A stretch of 64,000 bases of DNA, taken from positions 44,164,527 to 44,228,526 of the forward strand of contig OX485808.1 of the NCBI GenBank assembly GCA_950295325.1, given 5' to 3'. The notes under the pieces are model-generated. The model was not told the DNA's origin, did not search any database, and saw only the letters and a list, made by a program, of their open reading frames with translations. A program made the position numbers and the translations under genes. Positions 12,392 to 24,070 of the stretch are shown one piece after another (the stretch's first letter is position 1; each line of letters opens with the position of its first letter). This stretch comes from Polytrichum commune (taxonomy: Eukaryota; Streptophyta; Polytrichopsida; Polytrichales; Polytrichaceae).

Positions 12392-12583
12392 TATTGGAAG
12401 GTAGTGTTAGGTTGCATTGGTGACATTGTCCCATATGGGTTGTCAAGGCTGGTCCTAACCTACACATATAAATAAAGGCATAAGGGGAGGAGCTAACCCT
12501 CTCTCTCCATTGTATGCAATCCTTGTGTATTGTGTTCTTGCTTCCACGCTGATCTCTTAGCTTCTTCCTCTCATATCCCAATA
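12392..12583 (+). repeat. Copia 5' LTR (192 bp)
   Basis: Runs from TATTGGAAGG to ATCCCAATA, ends forming an inverted repeat TATTGG/CCAATA. A TATA box (TATAAATA) lies at 12467-12474, the likely promoter of the genomic RNA. I see no difference from the copy at 17599-17790. Confidence 0.92.
12467..12474 (+). promoter_or_regulatory. LTR TATA box
   Basis: TATAAATA in the middle of the 5' LTR, with the repeated pyrimidine tract CTCTCTCTCC about 35 bp downstream. This is a good candidate for the U3/R start of transcription. Confidence 0.6.
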
Positions 12584-12596
12584 GGTTATGGGCCCA
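12584..12596 (+). promoter_or_regulatory. Primer-binding site, tRNA-iMet anticodon type
   Basis: GGTTATGGGCCCA follows the LTR directly. It is the complement of the anticodon stem-loop of eukaryotic initiator tRNA-Met (TGGGCCCATAACC), not of its 3' end (the usual plant TGGTATCAGAGC). This suggests priming by a tRNA fragment, as known for Drosophila copia. Confidence 0.65.
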
Positions 12597-12839
12597 CTTT
12601 GCTTTAGAGGTAGGAGATCGACTTAGGAAGAGTTTGGAGAGGGCCGGATCTGATTGGAGGTGCTTTAGAGTTGTTCTAGGACTTGTGGAGGAGTCTTGAA
12701 GCTTTTGAACCGCCTTAGAGCATTCTTGGAGGAGTGGACCAGCGTGAGGGACCTTAGAGGAGTGTTTCTACATTCTAGATCTCTTTAGATATATGTCCAC
12801 ACCATTTCGAATGCTTAAGTGTACATCAGATCCGTATTT

Positions 12840-13440
12840 GAGTTGTTGAAGGCCATTTGAGTGCCAAAGGGCTTAGAATTAGCTCTTTGATGTGTTTTGA
12901 AGTCTTGTGCATCTAACCGGATCATTTAGGTGCTGATTTGAGTGTTTACTTCATTTCTACACTAGATTGAGGGCATTCAAGTGCCAAAGGGCTTAGATAA
13001 GCTCTTTGATGTGTTTTGGAGTTTTGTGCATCTAACCGGATCATTTAGGTGCTGACTTGAGTGTTTAGTTCATTTCTACACTAGATTGAGGACATTCAAG
13101 TGCCAAAGGGCTTAGATAAGCTCTTTGATGTGTTTTGGAGATATTTTGCATATAACTTGAGAGGAAAGGTGCTGACTTGACATATTGGTTGATTTCTACA
13201 CTAGATTGAGGACATTCAAGTGCCAAAGGGCTTAGATAAGCTCTTTGATGTGTTTTAGAGATATTTTGCATCTAACTTGAGAGGAAAGGTGCTGACTTGA
13301 CATATTGGTTCATTTCTACACTAGATTGAGCACATTCAAGTGCCAAAGGGGTTAGATTAGCTCTTTGATGTGTTTTGGAGATATTTTGGATCTACCTTGA
13401 GAGGAAACGTGCTGACTTGAGTGTTGGAGAACATTGGGTG
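12840..13440 (+). repeat. Tandem repeats in copia leader
   Basis: About five units of 117-120 bp containing CTAGATTGAGGACATTCAAG, then TGCCAAAGGGCTTAGAT and AGCTCTTTGATGTGTTTTGG. Unit starts are near 12846, 12964, 13081, 13201 and 13321. The array lies between the primer-binding site and the gag start, so it is part of the 5' leader of the genomic RNA. Confidence 0.85.
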
Positions 13441-13546
13441 ATAAAATACGTCCATTCTACTTTGTTTTGGCCATTTCTAACTTCCTTGAGGGTTTCTAAG
13501 CCCTTGGGCTACATTGAGTGAGTGGGAGCTTGCATTCGGTTTGAAA

Positions 13547-16500
13547 ATGGCTTCTAGGGAAAACAATGGACTTATATCGGTTGACAAGTTCGGTGGCGAG
13601 AACTTCAACCTCTATAAGTTCAAATTGGAGATGGCCATGTCCACCAAAGATCTTTGGGAGATCGTGGATGGTTCGGAGTTGCCACCACCTTCTACGGCGA
13701 GCGACGAAGTCAAGAAGGCGTACGAGCGACGATGCAAGAAAGCCTTCGCCATCATTGCCATGAGTTTGGTGGACAAGGAGTTGGCGCACATCAAAGGATG
13801 CAAGAGACCCGCGGAAGCGTGGAAGACCTTGTGCAACATCCACGAAACCAAAAGCTTGTCCAACATCTTGTTCATAAGGCGCAAGTTCTTCACCATCAAG
13901 ATGGACGAGGGCGACGACATCCTCACGCACATCAACAAGGTAAAATCTCTTGCGGACCAACTCACGTGCTTGGAGGTGCCTATGAAGGACGAGGACGTGG
14001 TCATGACCTTGCTCGATAGCCTACCACCCTCGTTCGAGCATTTGATCACCGCATTGGAGACGCGCCCCATTTCGGAGCTCAAGTTGGACTTCATCACCGC
14101 ACGTCTCATGCACGAGGTGTCCAAGAGGAAGGAGAAGGAGCCTCAAGGCGACGATGCGGCCATGTTGTCCCGCCAACATCGAGCGTTCGACAACAACGAG
14201 AGGCGCGGCGACGGCCCGAGGTGCTACAATTGTGGTAAGTTGGGCCACATTGCTCGTAATTGTCGAATGAAACGCAAGGTGAACGCAAACATGGCAAGGG
14301 CGAGTGATGATTTTGCATTTGTAGCGAGAGATGGGGCGTCTAAAACGTCCCCCACTAGATGGATCGTGGATTCGGGGGCCTCGCAACACATGACACCACA
14401 TAAGCATTTTTTTGACACTTACGAACCCGTCACGGGTCGCAAAGTGTTTATGGGTGATAACGGCATGGTAGAGGCCGTAGGCAAAGGCTCTATACTAGTG
14501 GAAACGCGCGTGAAAGGCCGTGTGCGGAGCATTCGAATGCACGACGTGCTTCATGTGCCGAAAATGCATTCCAACTTGCTTTCGGTGAGCAAGCTCATTT
14601 CGAGGGGTTTGAAAGTGCATTTCAACTCGTTGGGATGCGTGGTGAGGGCGAGCAACGGCGAGATGTTGGCCGTGGCGTCGTTGGAGTCCAATTTGTACCA
14701 ATTGGACACCAACGTGTTGAATGGGGCCGAAACGAGTTCTTTGGCGCATTCCGAGGCCAACTCGCATCCTTTGGAGCTTTGGCACAAGAGGTTGGGGCAT
14801 CTCAACGCCAATAGCGTGAAAATGCTCCAAAGCATGGTGAGCGGGATGGACGTGGGAGCGGCGCAAGGCGACGTGCATTCCTTCGCATGCGAAGGATGTG
14901 TGGAGGGCAAACAAGCGAGGCGACCATTCCCCACGGACGGAGGCACCTGCGCCACCAAGATCTTGGAGCTCGTGCATTCCGACGTATGCGGGCCGATGAA
15001 AACGGCGTCCATTGGAGGCGCAAGGTATTTTCTCACCTTCATTGACGATTTCTCACGCAAGATTTGGGTGTACGTGCTCAAGTCAAAGAAGGAGGTGTTG
15101 GCAAGGTTCAAAGAATGGAAAACCTTGGTGGAGAGGCAATCGGAGCACGTAGTGAAGGTTCTTAGGTCGGATAACGGGGGGGAATACATTTCAAAGGCAT
15201 TTGATGATTTCTTGAGCAAACATGGCATTGCACGGCAAACCTCCTCACCTTACACGCCGCAACAAAACGGCGTGGCGGAGCGAGCCAACCGGACCATTGT
15301 GGAGATGGCACGGTCCATGATTCATGCCCAACGCCTCGGCCATGAATTTTGGGCGGAGGCGGTGTGCAATGCGGCGTACGTACGCAACCGGTGTCCGACC
15401 AAGGCGGTTGAAGGAATGACACCCGAGGAGGCGTGGAGCGGGAGGATGCCGCACGTGTCGCACATGCGGGTGTTCGGATGTGTGGCTTACGCGAAGGTGC
15501 CGGATCAAAGGCGAACGAAGTTGGATGCGAAGGGCGTCAAGTGTTTATTCCTCGGATATTGCGAAGGCACGAAGGCGTATCGCCTCATTTGCTTGGAGAC
15601 GAAGAAAATCATCAAGAGTCCGGACGTGGTATTTTTCGAAGACAAAACGCATTTGGAGGATTGTCCAAGTGGGAGCATTGACGAAACACCGGCGGTGAAG
15701 GTGAACATATCCCCCAAATCGGAAGTGGAGGAGTTGGATGCGAGCGGCGACGTTTCGGAGCCGGAGGAGGAGGAGCCGAACATTGAGGACGAGTCGGAGG
15801 CCGAAGTACCGGCCGCGAAATCCACTCGTAGCGCGGAGGCATCGAAACCTAACGCCGGTAAGAAAACCGCAACCAAACCACCTCCACCACCGCAAGATGG
15901 CAATGAGACCATAGGCAATTCTAGGTATCCGGATAGGCCACGTAAACCTCTTGGGGAATGGTGGAAGAACCACATTCCGCAACCCGAAGATAATGAGCAC
16001 GCAAACATGGCAATGGTTGGGGAACCTAGAAACTTGAGAAAAGCATTTGAATCGAGTGATGCGAGCGAGTGGGAGTCGGCTATGCAAGAGGAGTACGAAT
16101 CTCTCATAGCCAACGCCACGTGGGAGTTGGTTCCATTGCCGAAGGGCCGCAAGGCCGTGAAGTGCAAGTGGGTGTTTCGCACGAAGAAGGATGCCAACGG
16201 CGTGGTGGTGCGTTTCAAAGCGAGGTTGGTGGCCAAGGGGTGCTCGCAAGTGGAAGGTGTGGATTTCGGCGAGACTTTCGCACCCGTGGCCAAATTCAAC
16301 ACCATTAGGGTCATCCTCGCAATGGCGGCGGCCATGGGCTTGGAGATACATCAAATGGACGTCAAGACCGCATTCTTGAACGGCGAATTGCACGTGGTCA
16401 TCTACATGGAGCAACCGGAGGGGTTTGTCCAAAAAGGCCGAGAGCACCTCGTATGCAAGTTGGGGAAATCGCTCTACGGATTAAAGCAATCCGGACGAGC

Positions 16501-17494
16501 GTGGTACGAGTGCATTCACATATTCTTTGTGAACAAAGGCTTTACGAGGAGCCATGCGGACCACTCGTTGTATGTTCTACAAACTTGCCACTACATTGTG
16601 ATTGTAATCATATATGTAGACGACCTCATCATCTTGGCAAGCAATGTGGACGTGATCAACGAGTTGAAATCTAGCCTCGAGAAGGAGTTCGAGATGAGCG
16701 ACCTCGGCGAGTTGCATTTCTTCCTCGGAGTCCATTTCGAGCGGGATAGGAGGACGCGCACCATCACCATGCATCAACGAAGCTACATCGAAACCATTTT
16801 GGAGCGATTCGGCATGAGTAATTGCAAGCCCATCTCAACCCCGCTCGACACCAAGACCTCATTGGCCAAGCTTTCGGAGGAGGAATACGAGAAGCATTCA
16901 CACGAAATGAAGGACATTCCGTACCAAAGGGCGGTGGGGTCGTTGATGTACGCAATGGTGGCCACAAGACCGGACATCGCATTTGCGGTAAGCGTGGTAA
17001 GTCGGTTTATGTCGAAACCGGGTCCGATGCATTGGATGGCCGTGAAACGAATTATGCGATACTTGAAAGGCACCATTGATATGAGGTTGCGCATCGGAGG
17101 ACAACACATAAACCTTAAAGGTTATTCGGATGCGGATTGGGCCGGCGATGTGGAAAACCGAAGGTCTACCTCCGGATACGTTTTCTTCGTTGGAGACGGG
17201 GCCGTGACGTGGAATAGCAAACGACAACAAACGGTGGCTCAATCCACAATGGAGGCGGAGTACATGGCCATGAACCGATGCACGAGGGAGGCCATTTGGC
17301 TAAGGCAACTAATGGAGGATGTAGGTTGTGCACAAGAGGAGGCGACAACCATGATGTGCGACAACCAAGGTTCTATGGCATTAGCTAAGAACCCAACCAA
17401 CCATGATAGGTCAAAACATATAGATGTGCAACATCATTTTATTAGAGAGAAAATTGAAAACAATGTTGTAGAGCTAGAATATTGTCCAACGTAA
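13547..17494 (+). CDS. Copia gag-pol polyprotein, prematurely stopped
   Basis: Single frame from ATG 13547. In order it has a UBN2-type gag; a CCHC zinc knuckle CYNCGKLGHIARNC (about residue 225); an aspartic protease WIVDSGASQHMT (about 271); the GAG-pre-integrase motif LWHKRLGHLNANSVKML (about 410); an integrase core with HSDVCGPM, FIDDFSRKIWVYVLKSK, RSDNGGEY and TPQQNGVAERANRT (about 480-590); reverse transcriptase from WELVPLPKGRKAVKCKWVFR (about 860) with YVDD (about 1025); and RNase H with SDADWAGD (about 1190) and STMEAEYMA. Family members normally continue after CPT with VADILTKAL. Here TAA at 17492 interrupts, and the same frame then reads MVADILTKAL and ends inside the 3' LTR. About 36 C-terminal residues are lost. 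Confidence 0.95.
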   Translation: MASRENNGLISVDKFGGENFNLYKFKLEMAMSTKDLWEIVDGSELPPPSTASDEVKKAYERRCKKAFAIIAMSLVDKELAHIKGCKRPAEAWKTLCNIHETKSLSNILFIRRKFFTIKMDEGDDILTHINKVKSLADQLTCLEVPMKDEDVVMTLLDSLPPSFEHLITALETRPISELKLDFITARLMHEVSKRKEKEPQGDDAAMLSRQHRAFDNNERRGDGPRCYNCGKLGHIARNCRMKRKVNANMARASDDFAFVARDGASKTSPTRWIVDSGASQHMTPHKHFFDTYEPVTGRKVFMGDNGMVEAVGKGSILVETRVKGRVRSIRMHDVLHVPKMHSNLLSVSKLISRGLKVHFNSLGCVVRASNGEMLAVASLESNLYQLDTNVLNGAETSSLAHSEANSHPLELWHKRLGHLNANSVKMLQSMVSGMDVGAAQGDVHSFACEGCVEGKQARRPFPTDGGTCATKILELVHSDVCGPMKTASIGGARYFLTFIDDFSRKIWVYVLKSKKEVLARFKEWKTLVERQSEHVVKVLRSDNGGEYISKAFDDFLSKHGIARQTSSPYTPQQNGVAERANRTIVEMARSMIHAQRLGHEFWAEAVCNAAYVRNRCPTKAVEGMTPEEAWSGRMPHVSHMRVFGCVAYAKVPDQRRTKLDAKGVKCLFLGYCEGTKAYRLICLETKKIIKSPDVVFFEDKTHLEDCPSGSIDETPAVKVNISPKSEVEELDASGDVSEPEEEEPNIEDESEAEVPAAKSTRSAEASKPNAGKKTATKPPPPPQDGNETIGNSRYPDRPRKPLGEWWKNHIPQPEDNEHANMAMVGEPRNLRKAFESSDASEWESAMQEEYESLIANATWELVPLPKGRKAVKCKWVFRTKKDANGVVVRFKARLVAKGCSQVEGVDFGETFAPVAKFNTIRVILAMAAAMGLEIHQMDVKTAFLNGELHVVIYMEQPEGFVQKGREHLVCKLGKSLYGLKQSGRAWYECIHIFFVNKGFTRSHADHSLYVLQTCHYIVIVIIYVDDLIILASNVDVINELKSSLEKEFEMSDLGELHFFLGVHFERDRRTRTITMHQRSYIETILERFGMSNCKPISTPLDTKTSLAKLSEEEYEKHSHEMKDIPYQRAVGSLMYAMVATRPDIAFAVSVVSRFMSKPGPMHWMAVKRIMRYLKGTIDMRLRIGGQHINLKGYSDADWAGDVENRRSTSGYVFFVGDGAVTWNSKRQQTVAQSTMEAEYMAMNRCTREAIWLRQLMEDVGCAQEEATTMMCDNQGSMALAKNPTNHDRSKHIDVQHHFIREKIENNVVELEYCPT

Positions 17495-17585
17495 TATATG
17501 GTAGCGGATATTCTTACAAAGGCTTTAGCGAGGGATAGGCATGAGATGTTAAGTGAAATAATGGGGTTGGATTACAATGCCACCT

Positions 17586-17598
17586 CGCAAAGTGGGAG
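17586..17598 (+). promoter_or_regulatory. Polypurine tract of copia element
   Basis: CGCAAAGTGGGAG directly abuts the 3' LTR, the expected position of the plus-strand primer. Confidence 0.7.
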
Positions 17599-17790
17599 TA
17601 TTGGAAGGTAGTGTTAGGTTGCATTGGTGACATTGTCCCATATGGGTTGTCAAGGCTGGTCCTAACCTACACATATAAATAAAGGCATAAGGGGAGGAGC
17701 TAACCCTCTCTCTCCATTGTATGCAATCCTTGTGTATTGTGTTCTTGCTTCCACGCTGATCTCTTAGCTTCTTCCTCTCATATCCCAATA
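17599..17790 (+). repeat. Copia 3' LTR (192 bp)
   Basis: Same sequence as the 5' LTR by eye. It is followed by the target duplication GTTAT (17791-17795) and resumed satellite. Confidence 0.92.
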
Positions 17791-17795
17791 GTTAT

Positions 17796-18449
17796 GCTCT
17801 AAACCCACACACTTCAGAATTCAACTAAACTAACAAGCTGCCCAAGAAGCCTACACTAACATATCTAAGAAGCCAACCTGCCCATACACATACACCATTA
17901 TGCTCTACACCCACACAATTCAGAATTCAACTAAAGTAACAAGCTGCCCAAGAAGCCTATACTAACATATCTAAGAAGCCAGCCTGCCCATACACATACA
18001 CAGTTCTCCTCTAAACCCACCCACTTCAGAATTCGCCTAAACTAACAAGCTGCCTAATAACACTACACTAACATTTCTAAGAAGCCAACATGCCCATTCA
18101 TGTCCACATTTATGTTGTAAGCCCACCCAAGTTAGAATTCACCTATACTAACAAGCTGCCTAAGAAGCCTACACTAATATATCTAAGAAGCCAGCCTGCC
18201 TATGCACATACACAATTCTCCTCTAAACCCACCCACTTCAGAATTCACCTAAACTAACAAGCTGCCTAATAACACTACACTAACATATCTAAGAAGCCAA
18301 CCTGCCTATATACATACACAGTTATGTTCTAAACCCACCCAATTCAAAATTCACCTAAACTCACAACCTGCCTAAGAAGCCTATACTCACATATCCAAGG
18401 ACCCAGCCTGCCCATTCATGTCCACATTTATGTTGTAAGCCCACCCAAG
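17796..18449. repeat. ~107-bp satellite array, block 2
   Basis: Continuation of the satellite after the copia element, about six units, interrupted at 18450 by the solo-LTR-like element. Confidence 0.9.
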
Positions 18450-19717
18450 TGTCACAAAAAAACCTCCACCCTTGAATTTCGTCCTAGCCCGAATGAAGAA
18501 GTTTATAATGACATGTAGAGATTTCTTTCTTTGTAACACAATGTATGATTCCAATCTATCGTTGGAATATACGCAACTTAGCCAAGTCTATACTATGTCT
18601 TCTTACACTCCTTAATCTCGAGGTTTGGAAGTTTAGAAGTTTGGACATAGTCTCGGTTTTTTGGCTCTCAAAAATTCATATGAAGTCCAAAAAATGAGTT
18701 CTTGGTATCCATGGATAGGTAATGAAGTCCTCTACATGAGTATGCAATAATATTTCTACTGCCACAAAGTATATGGTCGCAATTCTACGCTGTTCCCTTT
18801 GAACCTACATTTTTTCACTAGTTTTTGGAAGTTTGGACATAGTCTCGGTTTTTTGGCTCTCAAAAATTCATATGAAGTCCAACAAATGAGTTCTTGGTAT
18901 CCATGGATAGGTAATGAAGTCCTCTACATGAATATGCAATAATATTTCTACTGCCACAAAGTATATGATCGCAATTCTACGCTGTTCCCTTTGAATCTAC
19001 ATTTTTTCACTAGTTTTTGGAAGTTTGGACATAGTCTCGGTTTTTTGGCTCTCAAAAATTCATATGAAGTCCAACAAAACTAAATGCTCCAATAAGAGAC
19101 TTTGCACATCCGCATAAGTATAAGGCTAATCAATGTAAATCCAAATATTCAAACAAAGCCATAAATTGAACTTTAAATCATTCACGCCCAACTATTACTA
19201 ACAAGAGGTCAAGCCCTCTTCAAGGCCAACTAGCCTTGGCTCCTAACCTTACATCCATGCACACACACATGCTCCTATCTTGCTTCCCACGCACCCACAC
19301 TTATAACACGTGGAGTGCCAAGGAGCACGAAGGAAAGAAAGGATGAGTGAGGGAAGAATGAGGGATTATATAGTGAATTTGAGGGGGTGAGCACCCTCAA
19401 GGCTCACGATAAGCCCTCGAGATTTCCTCCTACTTTGTAGGCTCTTATCCTATCTCCTAAGCCTTCCTCCCTCAAATGATCAACAAGGATCCTAATTCAA
19501 ACATTTAACTAACCTTGGCTTTCTACCTACCACACTTTACCAAGGTTTGTCCTTCTCCTACTTAAATCCACTCCACAAAAGCCTAATGCTTCAAACTAAG
19601 CTTTCTTTAAGCTTCACTCTTTTTATATTTTTGTGAATAATTATAAATCACCAAAACACCACTTGTAATGTTTTACAAGTGTTAACAACTAATGTGGGCA
19701 TCAATTTTGGGCTCACA
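18450..19717. mobile_element. Solo-LTR-like element, 1268 bp
   Basis: Begins TGTCACAAAA, ends GGGCTCACA and is flanked by CCAAG (18445-18449 and 19718-19722), so it has TG...CA ends with a 5-bp target duplication. It has no coding capacity. Inside, a ~185-bp segment (TTTTTGGAAGTTTGGACATA, then GTCTCGGTTTTTTGGCTCTC) is repeated about 2.3 times between 18620 and 19080. The 3' part (CTCTTTTTATATTTTTGTGA to TTTTGGGCTCACA) matches the end of the element at 58668-60518, so they belong to one family. Confidence 0.7.
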
Positions 19718-19722
19718 CCAAG

Positions 19723-22700
19723 TCAGAATTCACCTATACTAACAAGCTGCCTAAGAAGCCTACACTAACATATCTAAGAAGCCTGCCTGCCCATATACAT
19801 ACACAGTTATGTTCTAAACCCACCCAATTCAGATTTCACCTAAACTAACAACCTGCCTAACAAGCCTGTACTTACATATCCAAGGACCCAACCTGCCTAT
19901 ACACATACACAGTTATGCTCTAAACCCACTCAAGTCAAAATTCACCTTAACTAACAAGCTGCCTAATAACACTACACTAACGTATCTAAGAAGCCAACCT
20001 GCCCATACACATTAACCATTATGCTCTACACCCACACAATTCAGAATTCACCTAAACTAACAAGATGCCTAAGAAGCCTACACTAACATATCTAAGAAGC
20101 CAACCTGCCCATACACATACACAGTTATGTTCTAAACCCACACAATTCAGAATTCACCTAAACTAACAAGCTGCCTAAAAAGCCTAGACTCACATATCCA
20201 AGGACCCGGCCTGCCCATTCATGTCCACAGTTATGCTCTAAACCTACACAATTCAGAACTAAACTAAACTAACAAGTTGCCTAAGAAGCCCACACTCACA
20301 TGTCCAAGGACCCAACCTGCCCATTCATGTCCACATTTATGCTTAAGCCCACCCAAGTCAGAATTCACCTATAGTAACAAGCTCCCTAAGAAGACTACAC
20401 TAACATATCTAAGAAGCCGGCCTTCCCATTCATGTCCACACTCATGCTCTAAGCCCATGCAATTCAGAATTCACATATACGAATTGGCTGCCTAATAACA
20501 CTACACTAACATATCTAAGAAGCCATCTTGCCCATACACATACACAGTTATGCTCTAAACCCACCCAATTTAGAATTCACCTAAACTAACAACCTCCCCA
20601 CGAAGCCTATACTCACATATCCAAGAACCCAGCCTGCCCATTCATGTCCACATTTATGCTGTAAGCCCACCCAAGTCAGAATTCACCTATACTAACAAGC
20701 TGCCTAAGAAGACTACACTAACATATCTAAGAAGCCAGCCTTCCCATTCATGTCCACACTCATGCTCTAAGCCCACCCAATTCAGAATTCACATATATGA
20801 ATTGGCTGCCTAATAACACTACAGTAACATATCTAAGAAGCCAACCTGCCCATACACATACACAATTATGCTCTAAACCCACCCAATTTAGAATTCACCT
20901 AAACTAACAACCTGCCCAAGAAGCCTATACTCACATATCCAAGGACCCAGCCTGCCCATGCATGTCCACATTTATGCTGTAAGCCCACCCAATTCAGAAT
21001 TCACCTAAACTAACAAGCTGCCTAATAACACTACACTAACATATCTAAGAAGCCAACCTGCCCATACACATACACCATTATGCCCTACACCCACACAATT
21101 CAGAATTCAACTAAACTAACAAGCTGCCCAACAAGCCTACACTAACATATCTAAGAAGCCAGCATGCCCATACACATACACAGTTATGCTCTAAGCCCAC
21201 CCAAGTCAGAATTCACCTATACTAACAAGCTGCCTAAGAAGCCTACACTAACATATCTAAGAAGCTAGCCTGCCCATACACATACACAGTTCTCCTCTAA
21301 ACCCACCCACTTCAGACTTCACCTAAACTAAGAAGCTGCCTAATAACACTACACTAACATATCTAAGAAGCCAACCTGCCCATACACATACAGTTATGTT
21401 CTAAACCCACACAATTCAGAATTCAACTAAAGTAACAAGCCGCCCAAGAAGCCTTTACTAACATATCCAAGGACCCAGCCTGCCCATTCATGTCCACATT
21501 TATGCTGTAAGCCCACCCAAGTCAGAATTCACCTACACTAACAAGCTGCCTAAGAAGCCTGCCTGCCCATACACATACACAGTTATGTTCTAAACCCACC
21601 CACTTCAGAATTCACCAAAACTAACAACCAGCCTAATAACACTACACTAACATATCTAAGAAGCCAACCTGCCCATTCATGTCCACATTTATGTTGTAAG
21701 CCCACCCAAGTCAGAATTCACCTATACTATCAAGCTGCCTAAGAAGCCTACACTCACATATCTAAGAAGCCAGCCTGCCCATACACATACACAATTCTCC
21801 TCTAAACCCACCCACTTCAGAATTCACCTAAACTAACAAGCTGCCTAATAACACTACACTAACATTTCTAAGAGCCGACCTGGCCATACACATACACAGT
21901 TATGTTCTAAACCCACCAAATTCATAATTCACCTAAACTAACAACCTGCCTAAGAAGCCTATACTCACATATCCAAGGACCCAGCCTGCCCATACACATA
22001 CACAGTTCTCCTCTAAACCCACCCAAGTCAGAATTCACCTAAACTAACAAGCTGCCTAATAACACTACACTAACATATCTAAGAAGCCAACCTGCCCATA
22101 TACATACACAGTTATGCTCTAAACCCACCCAATTTAGAATTCACCTAAACTAACAACCTGCCCAAGAAGCCTATACTCACATATCCAAGGACCCAGCCTG
22201 CCCATTCATGTCCACATGTATGCTGTAAACCCACACAATTCAGAATTCACCTAAACTAACAAGCTGCCCAAGAAGCCTACACTAACATATCCAAGAAGCC
22301 AACCTGCCCATACACATACACATTTATGCTGTAAGCCCACCCAAGTCAGAATTCACCTATACTAACAAGCTACCTAATAACACTACACTAACATATGTAA
22401 GAAGCCAACCTGCCCATTCATGTCCACATTTATGCTCTAAGCCCACCCAAGTCAGAATTCACCTATACTAACAAGCTGCCTAAGAAGCCTACACTAACAT
22501 ATCTAAGAAACTTGCCTGCCCATACACATACACAGTTATGTTCTAAACCCACCCAATTCAGAATTCACCTAAACTAACAACCTGCCTAACAAGCCTATAC
22601 TCACATATCCAAGGACCCAGCCTGCCCATTCATGTCCACATTTATGCTCTAAGCCCACCCAAGTCAGAATTCACCTCAACTAACAACTTGCCTAAGAAGC

Positions 22701-22995
22701 CTAGACTCACATGTCCAAGGACCCAGCCTTCCCATTCATGTCCACAGTCATGCTCTAAGCCCACCCACTTCAGAATTCACCTATACGAATTGGCTGCCTA
22801 AGAACACTACACTAACATATCCAAGAAGCCAACCTGCCCATCCACATACAAAGTTATGCTCTAAACCTACAGAATTCAAAATTCAACTATACTAACAAGC
22901 TGCCTAATAACACTACACTAACATATCTAAGAAGCCAACCTGCCCATTCATGTCCACACTTATGCTCTTAGCCCAGCCTATTCAGAATTCACCTA
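19723..22995. repeat. ~107-bp satellite array, block 3
   Basis: About 30 further copies of the satellite, giving way near 23000 to diverged older units (to about 23350). Confidence 0.9.
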
Positions 22996-24070
22996 TAGGA
23001 ATTGGTACCATGTGCATAAGCAGGCCACGCACAACTCCCAATACTCGCACCAAATCGGGTGCCAACTAAACTGACTGCATACATCAATTAAGGATACTAA
23101 CCTATCACATCAAGCAGACCGTTCACTCGGGCTGCACAACCTGGCCACAACTCACACCAAAACAGGTGGCAACTAAACTAACTGTACACAACAGAAATGG
23201 ACACTAACCTTTGCAATAAGTCAACCCGCTCACACATGTGCATACCCAAACCAGAACCCATAAAACTCACACGACACCGGGTGGGAACTAAACGACTTGT
23301 CTGCATGAGAAAAGGACACTAGCCTATGCAATAAATCAGACCGCCAACAAATATGCAAATTTAAGTGACTAGCAAATTCTCTAAACTAGTGTCCTTTAGT
23401 TTGATTGAGGGCATTGCAATTGTTTCCTTCAGTATATATCACCCAACCAACGAACCAAAACACAATTCTGCCAATACACATGTTTTCTATATTGTTCCTG
23501 TCGATCCTGGCCTTGGGTTGCCACTTTATGTGGCTGTTCATTCTGCAATGTTGGACATGCAGGTAGAAGACATATATTTTTGTAATTTGTTGCGTCAAAG
23601 CATTTGTAGCAAACTAGGATGACATAACAAGGAGTGGGTGTAAAAAACATGCCGATTTGTCCTCGACCATTGATGCATTGTGTGTGCCGATCTCTGCCAA
23701 TGTGGGGTCTCGCATCAAGTTTTTCCTCTGCGATTGCAATAATTGAACAACATGTTATAATATTTCTGCCAAATCACAAACCAGACATATGCAAAAAAAA
23801 TTGTGTTCATGGGATATGCAACATTGTTGAGGCATTGCAATACCAAGGAAGCTGTTGTACCAGCCTTCCCATATCTTCCGTGGTGGGAGAGTGTTTTAAC
23901 GCACCCCCTTGCAATTGTCATCTCCTGGATTCACCCACCTCCCTTCAGTGCAATGTGTCACATTGGGTGTGGAACACCATCCTAACCCTCATGTCATTTG
24001 TTGTTGTTCCTGCAAATAATGGAATTGCGTAATCAAAACTGCAGCCCAAAATAAAATCGGATGTGCCTAC

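Larger units (their letters stand above)
12392..17790 (+). mobile_element. Full-length Ty1/copia LTR retrotransposon
   Basis: A 5399-bp element inserted in the satellite. It has two 192-bp LTRs that read identically, a primer-binding site, a long leader with tandem repeats, a single gag-pol frame in copia order (integrase before reverse transcriptase) and a purine-rich tract before the 3' LTR. The target duplication is GTTAT. The LTR ends are TATTGG...CCAATA rather than TG...CA. Identical LTRs point to recent insertion, though the polyprotein has one premature stop. Confidence 0.95.

Noticed and set aside
15505-16447. Long minus-strand ORFs within the copia element
   Set aside because: Antisense shadows of the gag-pol frame, caused by its GC-biased codon positions.
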